64,000 nt of DNA, taken from contig JBOZIK010000001.1 of assembly GCA_051453625.1 (NCBI GenBank), positions 112,320,804-112,384,803 of the forward strand, read 5' to 3'. A model generated the notes under the pieces. That model did not search any database and had not been told where the DNA came from. It was given only the letters and a program-made list of their open reading frames with translations. This stretch comes from Welwitschia mirabilis (Eukaryota; Gnetophyta; Gnetopsida; Welwitschiales). The translations under genes were made by a program, and so were the position numbers. Every line of letters starts with the position of its first letter. Within the stretch, counting starts at the first letter, position 1. Shown here piece by piece: positions 1 through 10,279 of this stretch.

Positions 1-689
1 AATATTTCTACTCCAAAGACATCTACAAATCTAAAGACATCTCTCTAATAGATGTCTAAAAACCTGAAGATGTCTACCATGAAAATTCTTGAAACTTCTA
101 AAAAATTATATGATTAACATCATCATAATAGTATCAAATAAAATATCACACAGATAATTTAACTTTTACTACACATAATTGTACTCTAAACTCATAGATA
201 AATATAAAGAGGAGTTGAGATTTAAATTGATATTACCTATTTGCTTACCTAATTAGATAAGGCTCAATCCTTAAGTTCCTGCGTAACTTGACATACCTTT
301 TAGTACTTAGAGTTTTTGTGAATAGATTGCTAAGTTGATGATTTATACTGATGTTTTACATCACGATGTTTTTGTTGTGTTTTTTGTGCTGTATTAAATC
401 CTTTTATTTTCGAGACTTTTCTTGTCTGTCTTCCCTTTTGCATGCTTTATAGATTTGATTATTAATGCTTTTTAAATTTGGTAGTTATCTTACTATTTTC
501 TTTGTAGAAATATTTTGAGTAGATCTTTGTTTACATGTTCAGGCTTCTAATGCCATATATCTTCTTCACCTTTTTTGCTTAACAAATACTTGGGTCCATT
601 ATTAGATATATCTTATAAAGTAATAATATAAACATTTAACTTCCTTATACCAGTAAATAAAACTTTTGTTGAATTTTGTTCTCTAATAA

Positions 690-940
690 GACAATCACAT
701 TTTGTAAAGGTAACAAAAAAATTTACATCATGTAATTGGCTTACATCCATACCTTTGATTGGTACTTCTGTGTTGGCTCCAAATATTATCACTCCTTTAT
801 CTTATTCCATCAATGTGATAAAGCTGGATTTATCTTTAGTCACGTATCTTGAGTATCCACTATTAATATATTAAGCATGCTTTATCACTACTCTAAGTGT
901 AATTTGTGCTAAAAGTGTTGGTTTTGATTTTGGTACCCAT
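690..940 (-). pseudogene. copia aspartic protease region, copy A
   Basis: Minus-strand translation begins with a WVPKSK motif typical of Sirevirus gag-pol just before the protease. Next come a degraded form of the family's D-S-G-C-S-R-H-M-T-G active-site region and a segment resembling the SFITLME and DKGVI parts of copy B. The enzyme would cleave the element's polyprotein. Stops and lost catalytic residues make it non-functional. Copy B at 2546-2880 is the better preserved homologue. Confidence 0.6.
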
Positions 941-1565
941 NNNNNNNNNNNNNNNNNNNNNNNNNNNNNNNNNNNNNNNNNNNNNNNNNNNNNNNNNNNN
1001 NNNNNNNNNNNNNNNNNNNNNNNNNNNNNNNNNNNNNNNNNNNNNNNNNNNNNNNNNNNNNNNNNNNNNNNNNNNNNNNNNNNNNNNNNNNNNNNNNNNN
1101 NNNNNNNNNNNNNNNNNNNNNNNNNNNNNNNNNNNNNNNNNNNNNNNNNNNNNNNNNNNNNNNNNNNNNNNNNNNNNNNNNNNNNNNNNNNNNNNNNNNN
1201 NNNNNNNNNNNNNNNNNNNNNNNNNNNNNNNNNNNNNNNNNNNNNNNNNNNNNNNNNNNNNNNNNNNNNNNNNNNNNNNNNNNNNNNNNNNNNNNNNNNN
1301 NNNNNNNNNNNNNNNNNNNNNNNNNNNNNNNNNNNNNNNNNNNNNNNNNNNNNNNNNNNNNNNNNNNNNNNNNNNNNNNNNNNNNNNNNNNNNNNNNNNN
1401 NNNNNNNNNNNNNNNNNNNNNNNNNNNNNNNNNNNNNNNNNNNNNNNNNNNNNNNNNNNNNNNNNNNNNNNNNNNNNNNNNNNNNNNNNNNNNNNNNNNN
1501 NNNNNNNNNNNNNNNNNNNNNNNNNNNNNNNNNNNNNNNNNNNNNNNNNNNNNNNNNNNNNNNNN
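941..1565. other. assembly gap (625 N)
   Basis: Unknown bases inside copia copy A. In copy B the equivalent interval (about 2866-2966) is only about 100 bp, so the gap either holds an insertion or is oversized. Confidence 0.95.
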
Positions 1566-2099
1566 GATAATGATCTCTATTATGGAAATAATAATAGATA
1601 ATATTATTTATAAATGTCAAATTTTCATACCTTGACTTATAATTCCTTTTTTTAAATAAAGAGGTTAAAGTGCTAGTTGAGGCTTTCTTATGTCATAAGC
1701 CATTTTCGTCATTTTAGTTTCTACATTGCCCAAGCATGATAATTAATGTCTCCTTTCCTTAGATAAAATTCTCATTAGTTTTCTTTGAGTCTGATAGTTT
1801 TTGTCTTACACTCTTCAAATCACATGTTAGTCTACTAATCTTNNNNNNNNNNNNNNNNNNNNNNNNNNNNNNNNNNNNNNNNNNNNNNNNNNNNNNNNNN
1901 NNNNNNNNNNNNNNNNNNNNNNNNNNNNNNNNNNNNNNNNNNAAAATTATATAATTAATATCAATATAATAATAATGCTTTCAAAGCATAAAGTATCATG
2001 CACAAAATTTTAACTATTACTATATCTAACTATAATCTCAACTTATGGATAAATACAAAGTATAGTTGAGATATAAATGATATTACTTGTTAACTTACA

Positions 2100-2545
2100 T
2101 AATTTGGCAAGGCCCAATCTGCAAGTTCATGCACAATTATGTAAACCTTTCAATACCCGCTTGTTTTGTGAATACATCATAAGGTTGATCGTCCATACTG
2201 ATGTATTTCATTGTGATTCCTTTTTTGTGCTCTCTGTGCTGTATTGAATCCTTTTATTTCCAAAACTTTCCTTGTCTACTTTTCTTTGTACATGCTTCAT
2301 AAATTTGATTATCACTGCTTTTTAACATGGGAAGTCCTCTTACTATTTTTTTTGTAGATAATATTTTGAGTAAATTCTTATTTCCATGTTCAAGCTTCTT
2401 ATTTCATAGCTTTACTTCACCTATTTTGCTTGATAAACACTTTATTACATTGTTAGAAATACCTAGTAAAGTAGTAATATATACATTTGAATTCTTTATA
2501 CTAGTAAATAAAATTTTTACAGAACTTTATTCTCTAATGACACAA
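2100..2545 (-). pseudogene. copia pre-integrase spacer remnant
   Basis: Downstream of the protease on the minus strand, a fragment near 2095-2140 reads like the family's H-R-R-L-G-H pre-integrase motif (CRLGLAKL in one frame). It is strongly decayed and frameshifted. Copy A has the same segment near 240-300. Assignment rests mainly on position after the protease. Confidence 0.4.
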
Positions 2546-2880
2546 TCATATTTTGTAAAGAAAATAAAAAAAAAATTTATTACAAAGTTGAGTAATACTT
2601 AAGAGATTGTGTTGTAAATCTTTAAAAACGAATACATCTTTTACCTCTGGTAGATTACCTTTAATAGTATTAATACCTTTAATAGATGCTTCTATGTTAT
2701 CTCCAAATGTTACAACTCCTTTATCTTGTTCCATCAAAGTAGTAAAACTATATTTGTCTCCTGTCATAGGTCTTGAGCATTCAGTATCAATATATCAAGC
2801 ATGCTTCTTCACAGCTCTAAGTGCAATTTGTGCTAAATGTAATGGTTTTGATTTTTGTACCCATACTTTTCTTGGTTTAT
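2546..2880 (-). pseudogene. copia aspartic protease, copy B
   Basis: The open part (2546-2767) starts MTGDKYSFTTLMEQDKGVV, followed by FGDN and then an HNLLSITQLC segment near its end. These match the Ty1/copia protease pattern in which an aspartate-containing D-S-G-C-S-R-H-M-T-G motif precedes VTFGDN and LKHNLLSISQLCD. Just upstream the reading is DTECSRP, so the Asp-Ser-Gly triad has become Asp-Thr-Glu and activity is lost. The apparent ATG at 2767 is the Met of this motif and not a real start. A WVQKSK motif lies further upstream, as in Sireviruses. Confidence 0.85.
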
Positions 2881-3039
2881 CCTACATAAAACATTAAACC
2901 ATTATACTATACCTCTTGGAATTTTTAGTATAATACCTATTTTTGAATTTTATTAGATACTTATATTGATAATGGCCTCTATTATGATAATAGTAGTAGA
3001 TAATATTATTTGTAAATACTAAATGTTCATATCTCATCT

Positions 3040-3710
3040 TGTAATTCCATTTGTCAAATGAAAAGGCTGAAGTACTAATTAAGAATTCCTCATGTTACAA
3101 GTCACTTTTATCATTTGAGTTTTTACATTCCCTAATCATGATATTCAATGTTTCCTTCCCTTGAGGTAAATTTCTCATTAATTTTCTTTAAGTCTAAAAG
3201 TTCCTATCTTACATTTTCCAAATCACATGTTAATCTATTAATCTCAACTTTAAGAGATGAATTTTTAGAAGATAGTTTATTGCAAGAAAACTTTTCTTGT
3301 TTATAGGATTCTTCATGAGTATGAAGTAATTTTTTCATCTTAATACACACCTTTTGCAATTTAACAAATTATTCAAAAATTAATTCATACCTTTCTTGAA
3401 GCTTCATACTTGTATCATATTTACTTTCTAATTTATTCTCTTCTTTCACATCATTATTTTCCTCTTGAATATGTAAATAGCCATGTAGGAAGGATGATCT
3501 TTTTCATCTTCAGATGTTTTTACTTTTGTTGCTTATTCATCAGCATTCCATCTTGTGAAGAAGGGTCTTCTTTTCTTTGGTTCTTTTTTTTGTTTTATTT
3601 CCTCATTCTATTAGCACTAGAACATTCTAAGACTATACATTCTCATCCTCCACATACCCAACATTCTAGTGTAAAAACACCAAATTTAGAAGAAAAAGAA
3701 GTATTATCGA
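3040..3710 (-). pseudogene. copia gag C-terminal part: zinc knuckle, basic stretch, coiled coil
   Basis: Minus-strand reading gives CWVCGG-stop-ECIVLEC near 3620-3660. This is a CX2CX4HX4C zinc knuckle in which the His position is now Cys. A lysine-rich NKKKEPKKRR and an acidic segment (TSEDEKDHPSYMA) follow, then a heptad-like coiled coil near 3100-3300 (EINRLTCDLENVR, ELLDLKKINEKF). Knuckle, the KxxWxxDE motif and coiled coil in this order are typical of Sirevirus gag. Stops interrupt it throughout. Confidence 0.7.
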
Positions 3711-3954
3711 AAGAATTATCATTAAAGTTATCTTTGGCTTGAAATCTAAATGGTTTCTTTAAGTCCTCCCTTTTGTTGTTCTTATGTGAAAGAAGTATTT
3801 TTACCATCCTTATGATAAGAGCAAGTTTCTCATCTACTTCATCCTTAGAGTTATCTTCTTTTGGTTCTTCCTTTACCTTTCCTTTTAAACTTTGTTTTGT
3901 GCTTTCACTAGCCTTAAAAGAAATAGAATTTTCTTTTAAGGCATCATATCTTAT

Positions 3955-4300
3955 ATGAGATTCACTTCATATGCTATTAGAGAGCTTTGAAGTTCTTCTA
4001 TCTTTCTAGAGTTAAAATTTTTTGACTCTTTTATGGCTATAGTCTTAGGCCTATATTCAGGGGTTAGAGATCTAATAACTTTTTATATTACCTTGGGCTT
4101 TGGAAGACTTTCACTAATTCCATCTACTACATTTACAATGTTGGAGACTCTTGTGAAGTACTCGTGAATTCTCTCTTTATTATTCATTTTGAGATTTGCA
4201 AACTGATTTGTCCATATTAAAAGCTTTAATTGTTTTACAATAGGAGTACCTTTATATGTTTCAACTAGAACATTATAAATATCTTATGCCATCTTACAGG
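3955..4300 (-). pseudogene. copia gag, UBN2 (Gag-polypeptide) domain
   Basis: Minus-strand translation contains ETYKGTPIVKQLKLLI, then ERIHEYFTRVSNIVN and then VIRSLTPEYRPKTIAIKESK ending EELQSSLIAYE. This follows the UBN2 domain of plant copia gag, whose usual landmarks are ETTHEGTSQVKESK, FYTRFTNIVN, KILRSLP and LTLEELIGSLMTYE. The protein would form the virus-like particle. At least two internal stops replace Trp or Arg positions. It sits between the PBS and the zinc knuckle, the correct place for gag. Confidence 0.85.
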
Positions 4301-4474
4301 TTTACTTATAGTCTTTTGAGTTTCAGGTGGCCCCTATAGAACTCTTATGCCATCTATTAGACCTTCACTCTTAGTGTCTTCTAATAAGCATAGTTTATCC
4401 CATCTAATAATGAAGCTCTAACATATAGCACTCCTTTCATAGTTCACTTAAGAAAGTTACTCCTTTTGTGAATA

Positions 4475-4489
4475 CCCATAATGATACCA
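4475..4489 (-). promoter_or_regulatory. copia primer-binding site
   Basis: The reverse complement reads TGGTATCATTATGGG, two bases inside the LTR end at 4492. TGGTATCA is the usual complement of the initiator tRNA-Met 3' end used by plant copia elements. It fixes the minus orientation of the element. Confidence 0.75.
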
Positions 4490-4671
4490 CTTGAGAATCA
4501 TTGAATTCAAAGGAGAGGGGTGAATAAGTTATACCAAATAAAAATTTCATCAATAACATGGTTTCCCAACCTGCGTACACCCACATACAAAGGACAGTTT
4601 CCTCTCTCACCTTTGGATATTCTCAACCTATAAAGAATATTGGTTTTGGTTCACTAGTTTTATAATAATAT

Positions 4672-4982
4672 GAGAGTATCCTTGTAAGGTAGCACTCTCT
4701 TCCCCTTAGGGAAAAATAATAATATGCTCATAAGCACAACCATAAAGTGAGATGCTTCTTGTAAGGTAGTAAACTCTTCTCCTAAGGGAAATAATAATGT
4801 ACACACAGGCACAACCATAAAGTCAGATGCTCCTCGCAAGGTAGAAAACTCTTCTCCTTAAAAAATCAACAACGTACACATAGGCATAACCACAAAGTGA
4901 GATGCTTCTCATAAGGTAAAAACCTCTTCTCCTCAAGGAAATGTAATAATGTAATACAAGTACTCACAAACACTCAGAAAAC
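4672..4982. repeat. 75-77 bp tandem array inside copia LTR
   Basis: Units begin near 4672, 4749, 4824 and 4899. Each carries the landmarks AGATGCTTCT, AAGGTAG, CTCTTCTCCT and CACAACCATAAAG. The related LTR at 39700-39880 has about two shorter, more diverged units, so copy number varies within the family. Confidence 0.8.
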
Positions 4983-5233
4983 NNNNNNNNNNNNNNNNNN
5001 NNNNNNNNNNNNNNNNNNNNNNNNNNNNNNNNNNNNNNNNNNNNNNNNNNNNNNNNNNNNNNNNNNNNNNNNNNNNNNNNNNGAAAATGTAATAATATAA
5101 TACAAGTACTTACAAGCACTCAAAAAACACACCTACACAAGATTTGCCTTACAATTAGTAACCCTCATAAGGGATCCTTGAGCTTAGATAATATAAGAAT
5201 GGACTTACAATAATATTCAAGAATAAGATAGTC

Positions 5234-5470
5234 CAACAATGTAAGATCTAGAAAACAAATACAGCAACAATCCTAAATGATGTATCTTTGAAGTAAAGTT
5301 TGAGTTCCTTCTTGTTGTTGTCATCATGAGTGCAAATGATTAATGCAACAATGTTAGATCTAAGAAATAAGTATAACAACAAGCTTGAATGATGTGTCTT
5401 TGAAGTAAATCTTGTGTTCCTTATTGTTGTCATCATCATAAGTGGAAATGAATAATTCAATCATGTAAGA
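5234..5470. repeat. about 112-bp tandem duplication inside copia LTR
   Basis: CAACAATGTAAGATCT at 5234 recurs as CAACAATGTTAGATCT at 5346, and a third partial start follows near 5457. Shared landmarks are GATGTATCTTTGAAGTAAA and TTGTTGTCATCAT. The short minus-strand open frame here is a by-product of the repeat. Confidence 0.8.
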
Positions 5471-6322
5471 TCCAAGAATAAAAGATGTAGACATTGAAAG
5501 CTCCTTTGCAAATGATATATTTTAATCCTTCGTAGGTAGTTACAATCACCTATGTATTTATTTCCTTTGTTCTAAATTTATTTACTGTGTGTTTGTGAAT
5601 GCATTATTTCTATTTTGTCATGTCATTCTTTTATACCATTTAAGATATACTAGTTGTTTGACATTGAATAATAGCCTAAACTTTATAACTACTATGCAAT
5701 GGATAAGAGCATCTAGGTGTAAGACATGCATATTTATTTAAATTTGACATGAATCTTGATCCAAAATGTCTTCAAAATTATGGATATCTACAAATAGTCA
5801 AACATCTTAACATAGTAGACATCTTCATCCAAAGTGCTTAGAACTTGATAAAACTTGAACTGTATAGTCTTTGGTCCTTCATGATCATGAATTCATGATG
5901 GCAATCTTGATAGTCTACCTAGAAATTAAAATATTCATAAAAGTATAAAATTACTTTATTAGCTATTTTAGTTCAACATAGATTTCTTCAAACATGTAGA
6001 CGTCTTTCATTAGTGTCAGATCTAGCTTTCAGCATAGTCATCTTTAGCCTATGACTTGAAAGATGGTACATAATAGAGCTATTTATGTCTTTAATATAGG
6101 TGTCTTTAAGAGTCTAGAAGTCTTCAACATAGATATCTTCCATTCTATAGATGTGTTTAATCAATTGATTTTTTAATTTTAATTCTAAGCTTTTCATGGG
6201 ATTTCATATTATAGGTCTGATATTGTGTTATGCTATACATGATTTGATTTTATTTGTTTTAACCTATTTCCACAATGACACAAAATATTTGAAAAGTGAA
6301 ATCGTTAAGACTTGATTTACCA

Positions 6323-7399
6323 CACTAAGCTTATAAGGTTAAGCATGATCTCAACATTAAAATTTATAAAGATCCTCATAAAAATATTCTTATCATGAAT
6401 TAGATCCATATAATCTCTTGCCCTTGCTTCCATTACAAAACAAATCTTATCATGGCATTTTCTATCATCCAAATTTTTTACTTTTTTTATTTTATTTATA
6501 ATATGAGATATATTTGTCTATTATAATACAATATTCCATAAAATGAGAAGAAAAAAACATATTTGTGATTACAAAATTATCCAAATTAGAAATGAAGAAA
6601 TAGAGATTATAAAATTTTGAAGATTGTATATCACAATCTAATCATAGGAAAAAGTTAATCACTTTAGTATAACTATTATCTTTTTTCATCTTTTTTATGG
6701 AGGAGTTTTAGTGTGTGTGATTTTTGTTCTTGTCTATTTCATATTTTTTCATACAATAGATGATATGTATGTTTATGCAATTTTATCCAATATTTGTGAC
6801 TAAATTATATCAGATTTTATAAAACATTTGAATAATAAATCTAAGATGTAAAGCATAAATACAAATAGTTATTAGTTTTATCATCTAATTACCTTATAAA
6901 TTTGACATCTCATCTTAACACATAATATTTGAAATTAACCTCTTTGCGTTCTTTGTTTAAACTTTTTAACAAGTTATAAAATAGGAAAGGAAGTGGTTTA
7001 GTAATAATGTTTATAAAACCTGCATTCTTCTCCAATCATCTCAATGTATAATAGGTAAGATATCTTGATAACTATAATATATACTTTGGTAGATTCTTAA
7101 TTCATGAGTGAGATATTTAGCTATAATAGTATCATGGATCAATCTCATGTAGTACTCTAATATATAAATTCTTAACTACCTACAAACTCATTAAATAAAA
7201 TATTAATTCTTCTTATGGAATAGTAGTAACTATGTTAATTTTATTCGCATCATAATAGAGGAATCAACAATTTTGGAATAAGATTATTAATTCTTATAGC
7301 ATGTTATAATTAAATCCAATGTTGTAATGTTTGTATCAAGTTGTTATGAACAAATAGAGTTTATGTGTAATAGTAATAAAAGAAATCACGAATAACATA
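6323..7399. other. unassigned AT-rich spacer
   Basis: Lies between the copia LTR and the chromovirus LTR. I recognise no open frame, domain or repeat. It is probably old, decayed element DNA. Confidence 0.6.
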
Positions 7400-8856
7400 T
7401 GTTATACCCCACATTTTCTAATATTTAATTAGTAAACATAATGATATAATTACAAGAATTTGTAAATTATGTAATACATTTTAATATCAAATTTTAATAA
7501 AAATCTTTGCCCTCTTTGATTTAAGGCTTATGAGAATTAATATGTAGCTTTACAATTAATAATGTTTTATGTTTCTTATGTCAAAGATATATTTTGAATT
7601 ATAGGTACTTATAAGGTTACTTAATTAATTATTCTTAGTTTTAAATAATTTTATTACTTTAAATAATATTAATAATCATGAGAATTTTTAATAGGAAAAT
7701 AAATTAACAAACTAAGGATATTTGACTTTTAACACTAAACATACCTCTTTATGATAAAACATGTTATTTACATGGTTCAATTGTTAAATTGAAAAATTCA
7801 CATGAATGTGTAACATAATAATAAAATGTCTAAAACAAATTTCAGGTGACATCTTTATTTTAATCATTTATCTACATGCTTTATTCAATTCTAAAAATAA
7901 AGAAAAACTATAATTATTTAAAGAGTACTATGTTTAACTATGACAATTTCTTACATTCACCTATGACATGTTCTCATATTCGAGCATGATATTTCTTTCT
8001 TATGATTTGTGTTGTTGATGTGATAGATCATGATGAGTGTAAACATGTAAATAAGGACGTGCACTCTTATCCATAAACCCAAAAGAATGAATGAGTAGAA
8101 TTTATTCTGCTATGACTTTTATCCTTATTGATATTTATGGAAGTACTTTATGCATAAAATATTATTTTTATTATTGTGCCACGTGGCAATTTTGATATTG
8201 GTGCATTTTTCTTTTAACGCATTTTACACATTATTTAAGATATATTTTAGATTGATTATGAGCCTACGATGGATGAATAAAGAACTAGCATGAGGAAATG
8301 ATGCATGTAAATAATCTTTCTAATTAAAGCAAGAAAATTAATCACCCTAATTTGGTGCATGGGTTATAAATAAGATTCACTTTATCATTCACACATCACT
8401 TTCACTTCTTATGTAAGCTATTATAACTTTTTATTGATCAATCTTAAAATTGTTATTCATATGTTAATATTACTCTTATACAAGCTCATCCAACTTATCA
8501 TTAATTAATCTTATCATTTGCCATTCATATGTCCATATCACTTTCACACAAGCCCATCTAACTTGTCATTAATTAATCTTACCAGCTAAAAGAGATTTNN
8601 NNNNNNNNNNNNNNNNNNNNNNNNNNNNNNNNNNNNNNNNNNNNNNNNNNNNNNNNNNNNNNNNNNNNNNNNNNNNNNNNNNNNNNNNNNNNNNNNNNCA
8701 TTTGCCATTCATATGTCCATATCACTTTCACACAAGCCCATCCAACTTGTCATTAATTAATCTTACCAGCTAAAAGATATTTCTTTACTTTATGAATAAA
8801 ATTATATAGATGGTATTTAACTAACTATATCAAAAATCTTTAGTTTATCATTTATC

Positions 8857-8865
8857 TATAAATAG
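8857..8865 (+). promoter_or_regulatory. TATA box, first promoter copy in 5' LTR
   Basis: TATAAATAG followed by AGCCCTCTT, a context conserved at 10271 and 28981. It lies in the part of the LTR expected to hold the U3/R border. Confidence 0.6.
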
Positions 8866-10270
8866 AGCCCTCTTATTTCTTATTAAACTAATATTCTTTA
8901 AGCAAGTTTATACTATCAAGATTTCTTCTCAATCTTTCATTCTCTTGAGTGTGGAGTTGAAGCTTGGATTTTGAAGCTTGAAGCTTAGATCTTAGAGCTT
9001 GAAAGATTGGAGCTAGGATCTAATAGCTTAGGACTTCATTAAATGTTCTTCAAGAATCATCAATATTTTAGCCTCAAAGTAAGTTCTTCTTTCATAAGAA
9101 TTTTAGCTTCATGCTAGTATTTCTTGCATTAGGTCTATGCGTATGATCAATGTAGTATTGATGTTATCCCTCCCATTAGCTAAGATTAAGCTGAGAGAAA
9201 TAATTAAGGGATCTCTTTACATGTTTAGTTTATGGAGCTACAAATGAATATTTTACCTCCCATTAGCTAACACTAAGATAGGGGAGGATTTGAGGGATAT
9301 CTTTACATGCTTAATTGAGGAAGTTACTAAGGGATATTTTAGCCAAGTAACCAAGGGTTCACTATATTTTTGGACACCCAAGTTATTTTGCATTATCTTA
9401 TTTTNNNNNNNNNNNNNNNNNNNNNNNNNNNNNNNNNNNNNNNNNNNNNNNNNNNNNNNNNNNNNNNNNNNNNNNNNNNNNNNNNNNNNNNNNNNNNNNN
9501 NNNNCTCACATTAGCTAACACTAAGATAAGTGAGATTTGAGGGATATCTTTACATGCTTAATTGAGGAAGTTACTAAGGGATAAGGGTTTATTATATTTT
9601 TGGATACCAAAGTTATTTTGCATTATCTTATTTTTAAAGTGTATTTCATATTATTTGTATCATTAGAGCTCATGTTAGGGTAAATAATTAAAATCCTCAA
9701 AATATATTTAAACTAGGCACTCCTTCATAGAAAATCCTTAGGCTCATGGTATTTATTGCATTGTTTATTATTGTAAGTTAAATTTATATTATTTATANNN
9801 NNNNNNNNNNNNNNNNNNNNNNNNNNNNNNNNNNNNNNNNNNNNNNNNNNNNNNNNNNNNNNNNNNNNNNNNNNNNNNNNNNNNNNNNNNNNNNNNNATT
9901 TCTTATTCCAATGTATTTTATACATTCTTTAAAGTATGTTTTGATTTAATTATAAGTCTATGAAGGATTAATAAGTAAATAGCATGAGAAAATTATACAT
10001 ATAAATAATCTTACTAATTAAAGCAAGAAAATTACTCATGTTAATTGATTAATTCACACATCACTTTCACATTTTAATATTACTCCTACACAAGCTCATC
10101 CAGCTTGTAATTGATTAATTCTCTTATTTGTCATTCATGTTTCTATATTACTTTTGCACAAGCCCATTTATGATTGATTAATTTTATCAATTAAAATGTT
10201 TCTTTACCTTAGGGTAAAATGATGTGGATGGTTATTAATCAATTATCAAGAACCTTGGGACATATTTACC

Positions 10271-10279
10271 TATAAATAG
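10271..10279 (+). promoter_or_regulatory. TATA box, second promoter copy in 5' LTR
   Basis: TATAAATAG followed by AACCCTCTTC. Same context as the copy at 8857, about 1.4 kb downstream. Confidence 0.6.

Larger units (their letters stand above)
1..1842 (-). mobile_element. Sirevirus-like Ty1/copia remnant, copy A (truncated)
   Basis: The stretch 104-1842 matches 1943-3250 in the same order with roughly 20% divergence. Shared landmarks are the protease segment near 700-860 and the segments at 901-940 and 1566-1842, which match 2821-2866 and 2966-3250. Read on the minus strand the order is gag coiled coil, protease, pre-integrase spacer. A 625-base N run (941-1565) interrupts it. Bases 1-75 carry four AGAYRTCT motifs like those in the LTRs of this family, so the pol region may be deleted between about 100 and the motif cluster. 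Divergence from copy B is too high for an assembly duplicate, so I read it as a separate old insertion of the same family. Confidence 0.6.
1943..4491 (-). mobile_element. Sirevirus-like Ty1/copia internal region, copy B
   Basis: Reading leftward from the LTR at 4492, this holds a primer-binding site, gag (UBN2 domain, zinc knuckle, coiled coil), protease and a pre-integrase spacer. It then stops at an N run (1843-1942), beyond which copy A begins. No integrase or RT is visible. The order and the WVPK motif before the protease fit the Sirevirus group of Ty1/copia. The element is dead: gag and protease are crossed by many stops. Any 3' LTR would lie to the left and is not seen. Confidence 0.72.
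4492..6322 (-). repeat. 5' LTR of copia copy B
   Basis: The plus-strand start TGAGAATCATTGAATTC corresponds to TGAGGATCATTGAACTC at 39502. The end (GAAATCGTTAAGACTTGATTTACCA) corresponds to 41839-41863. On the minus strand the LTR runs from 6322 to 4492 with TG...CA ends. It contains a 75-bp tandem array, a 112-bp tandem duplication and a cluster of AGAYRTCT palindromes (5817, 5998, 6131). A 100-N gap lies at 4983-5082 with the same sequence on both sides. Confidence 0.75.

Noticed and set aside
4672-4982. 75-bp array as a CRISPR-like or satellite array
   Set aside because: Whole units are repeated without unique spacers, the copy number is small, and it lies within an LTR.
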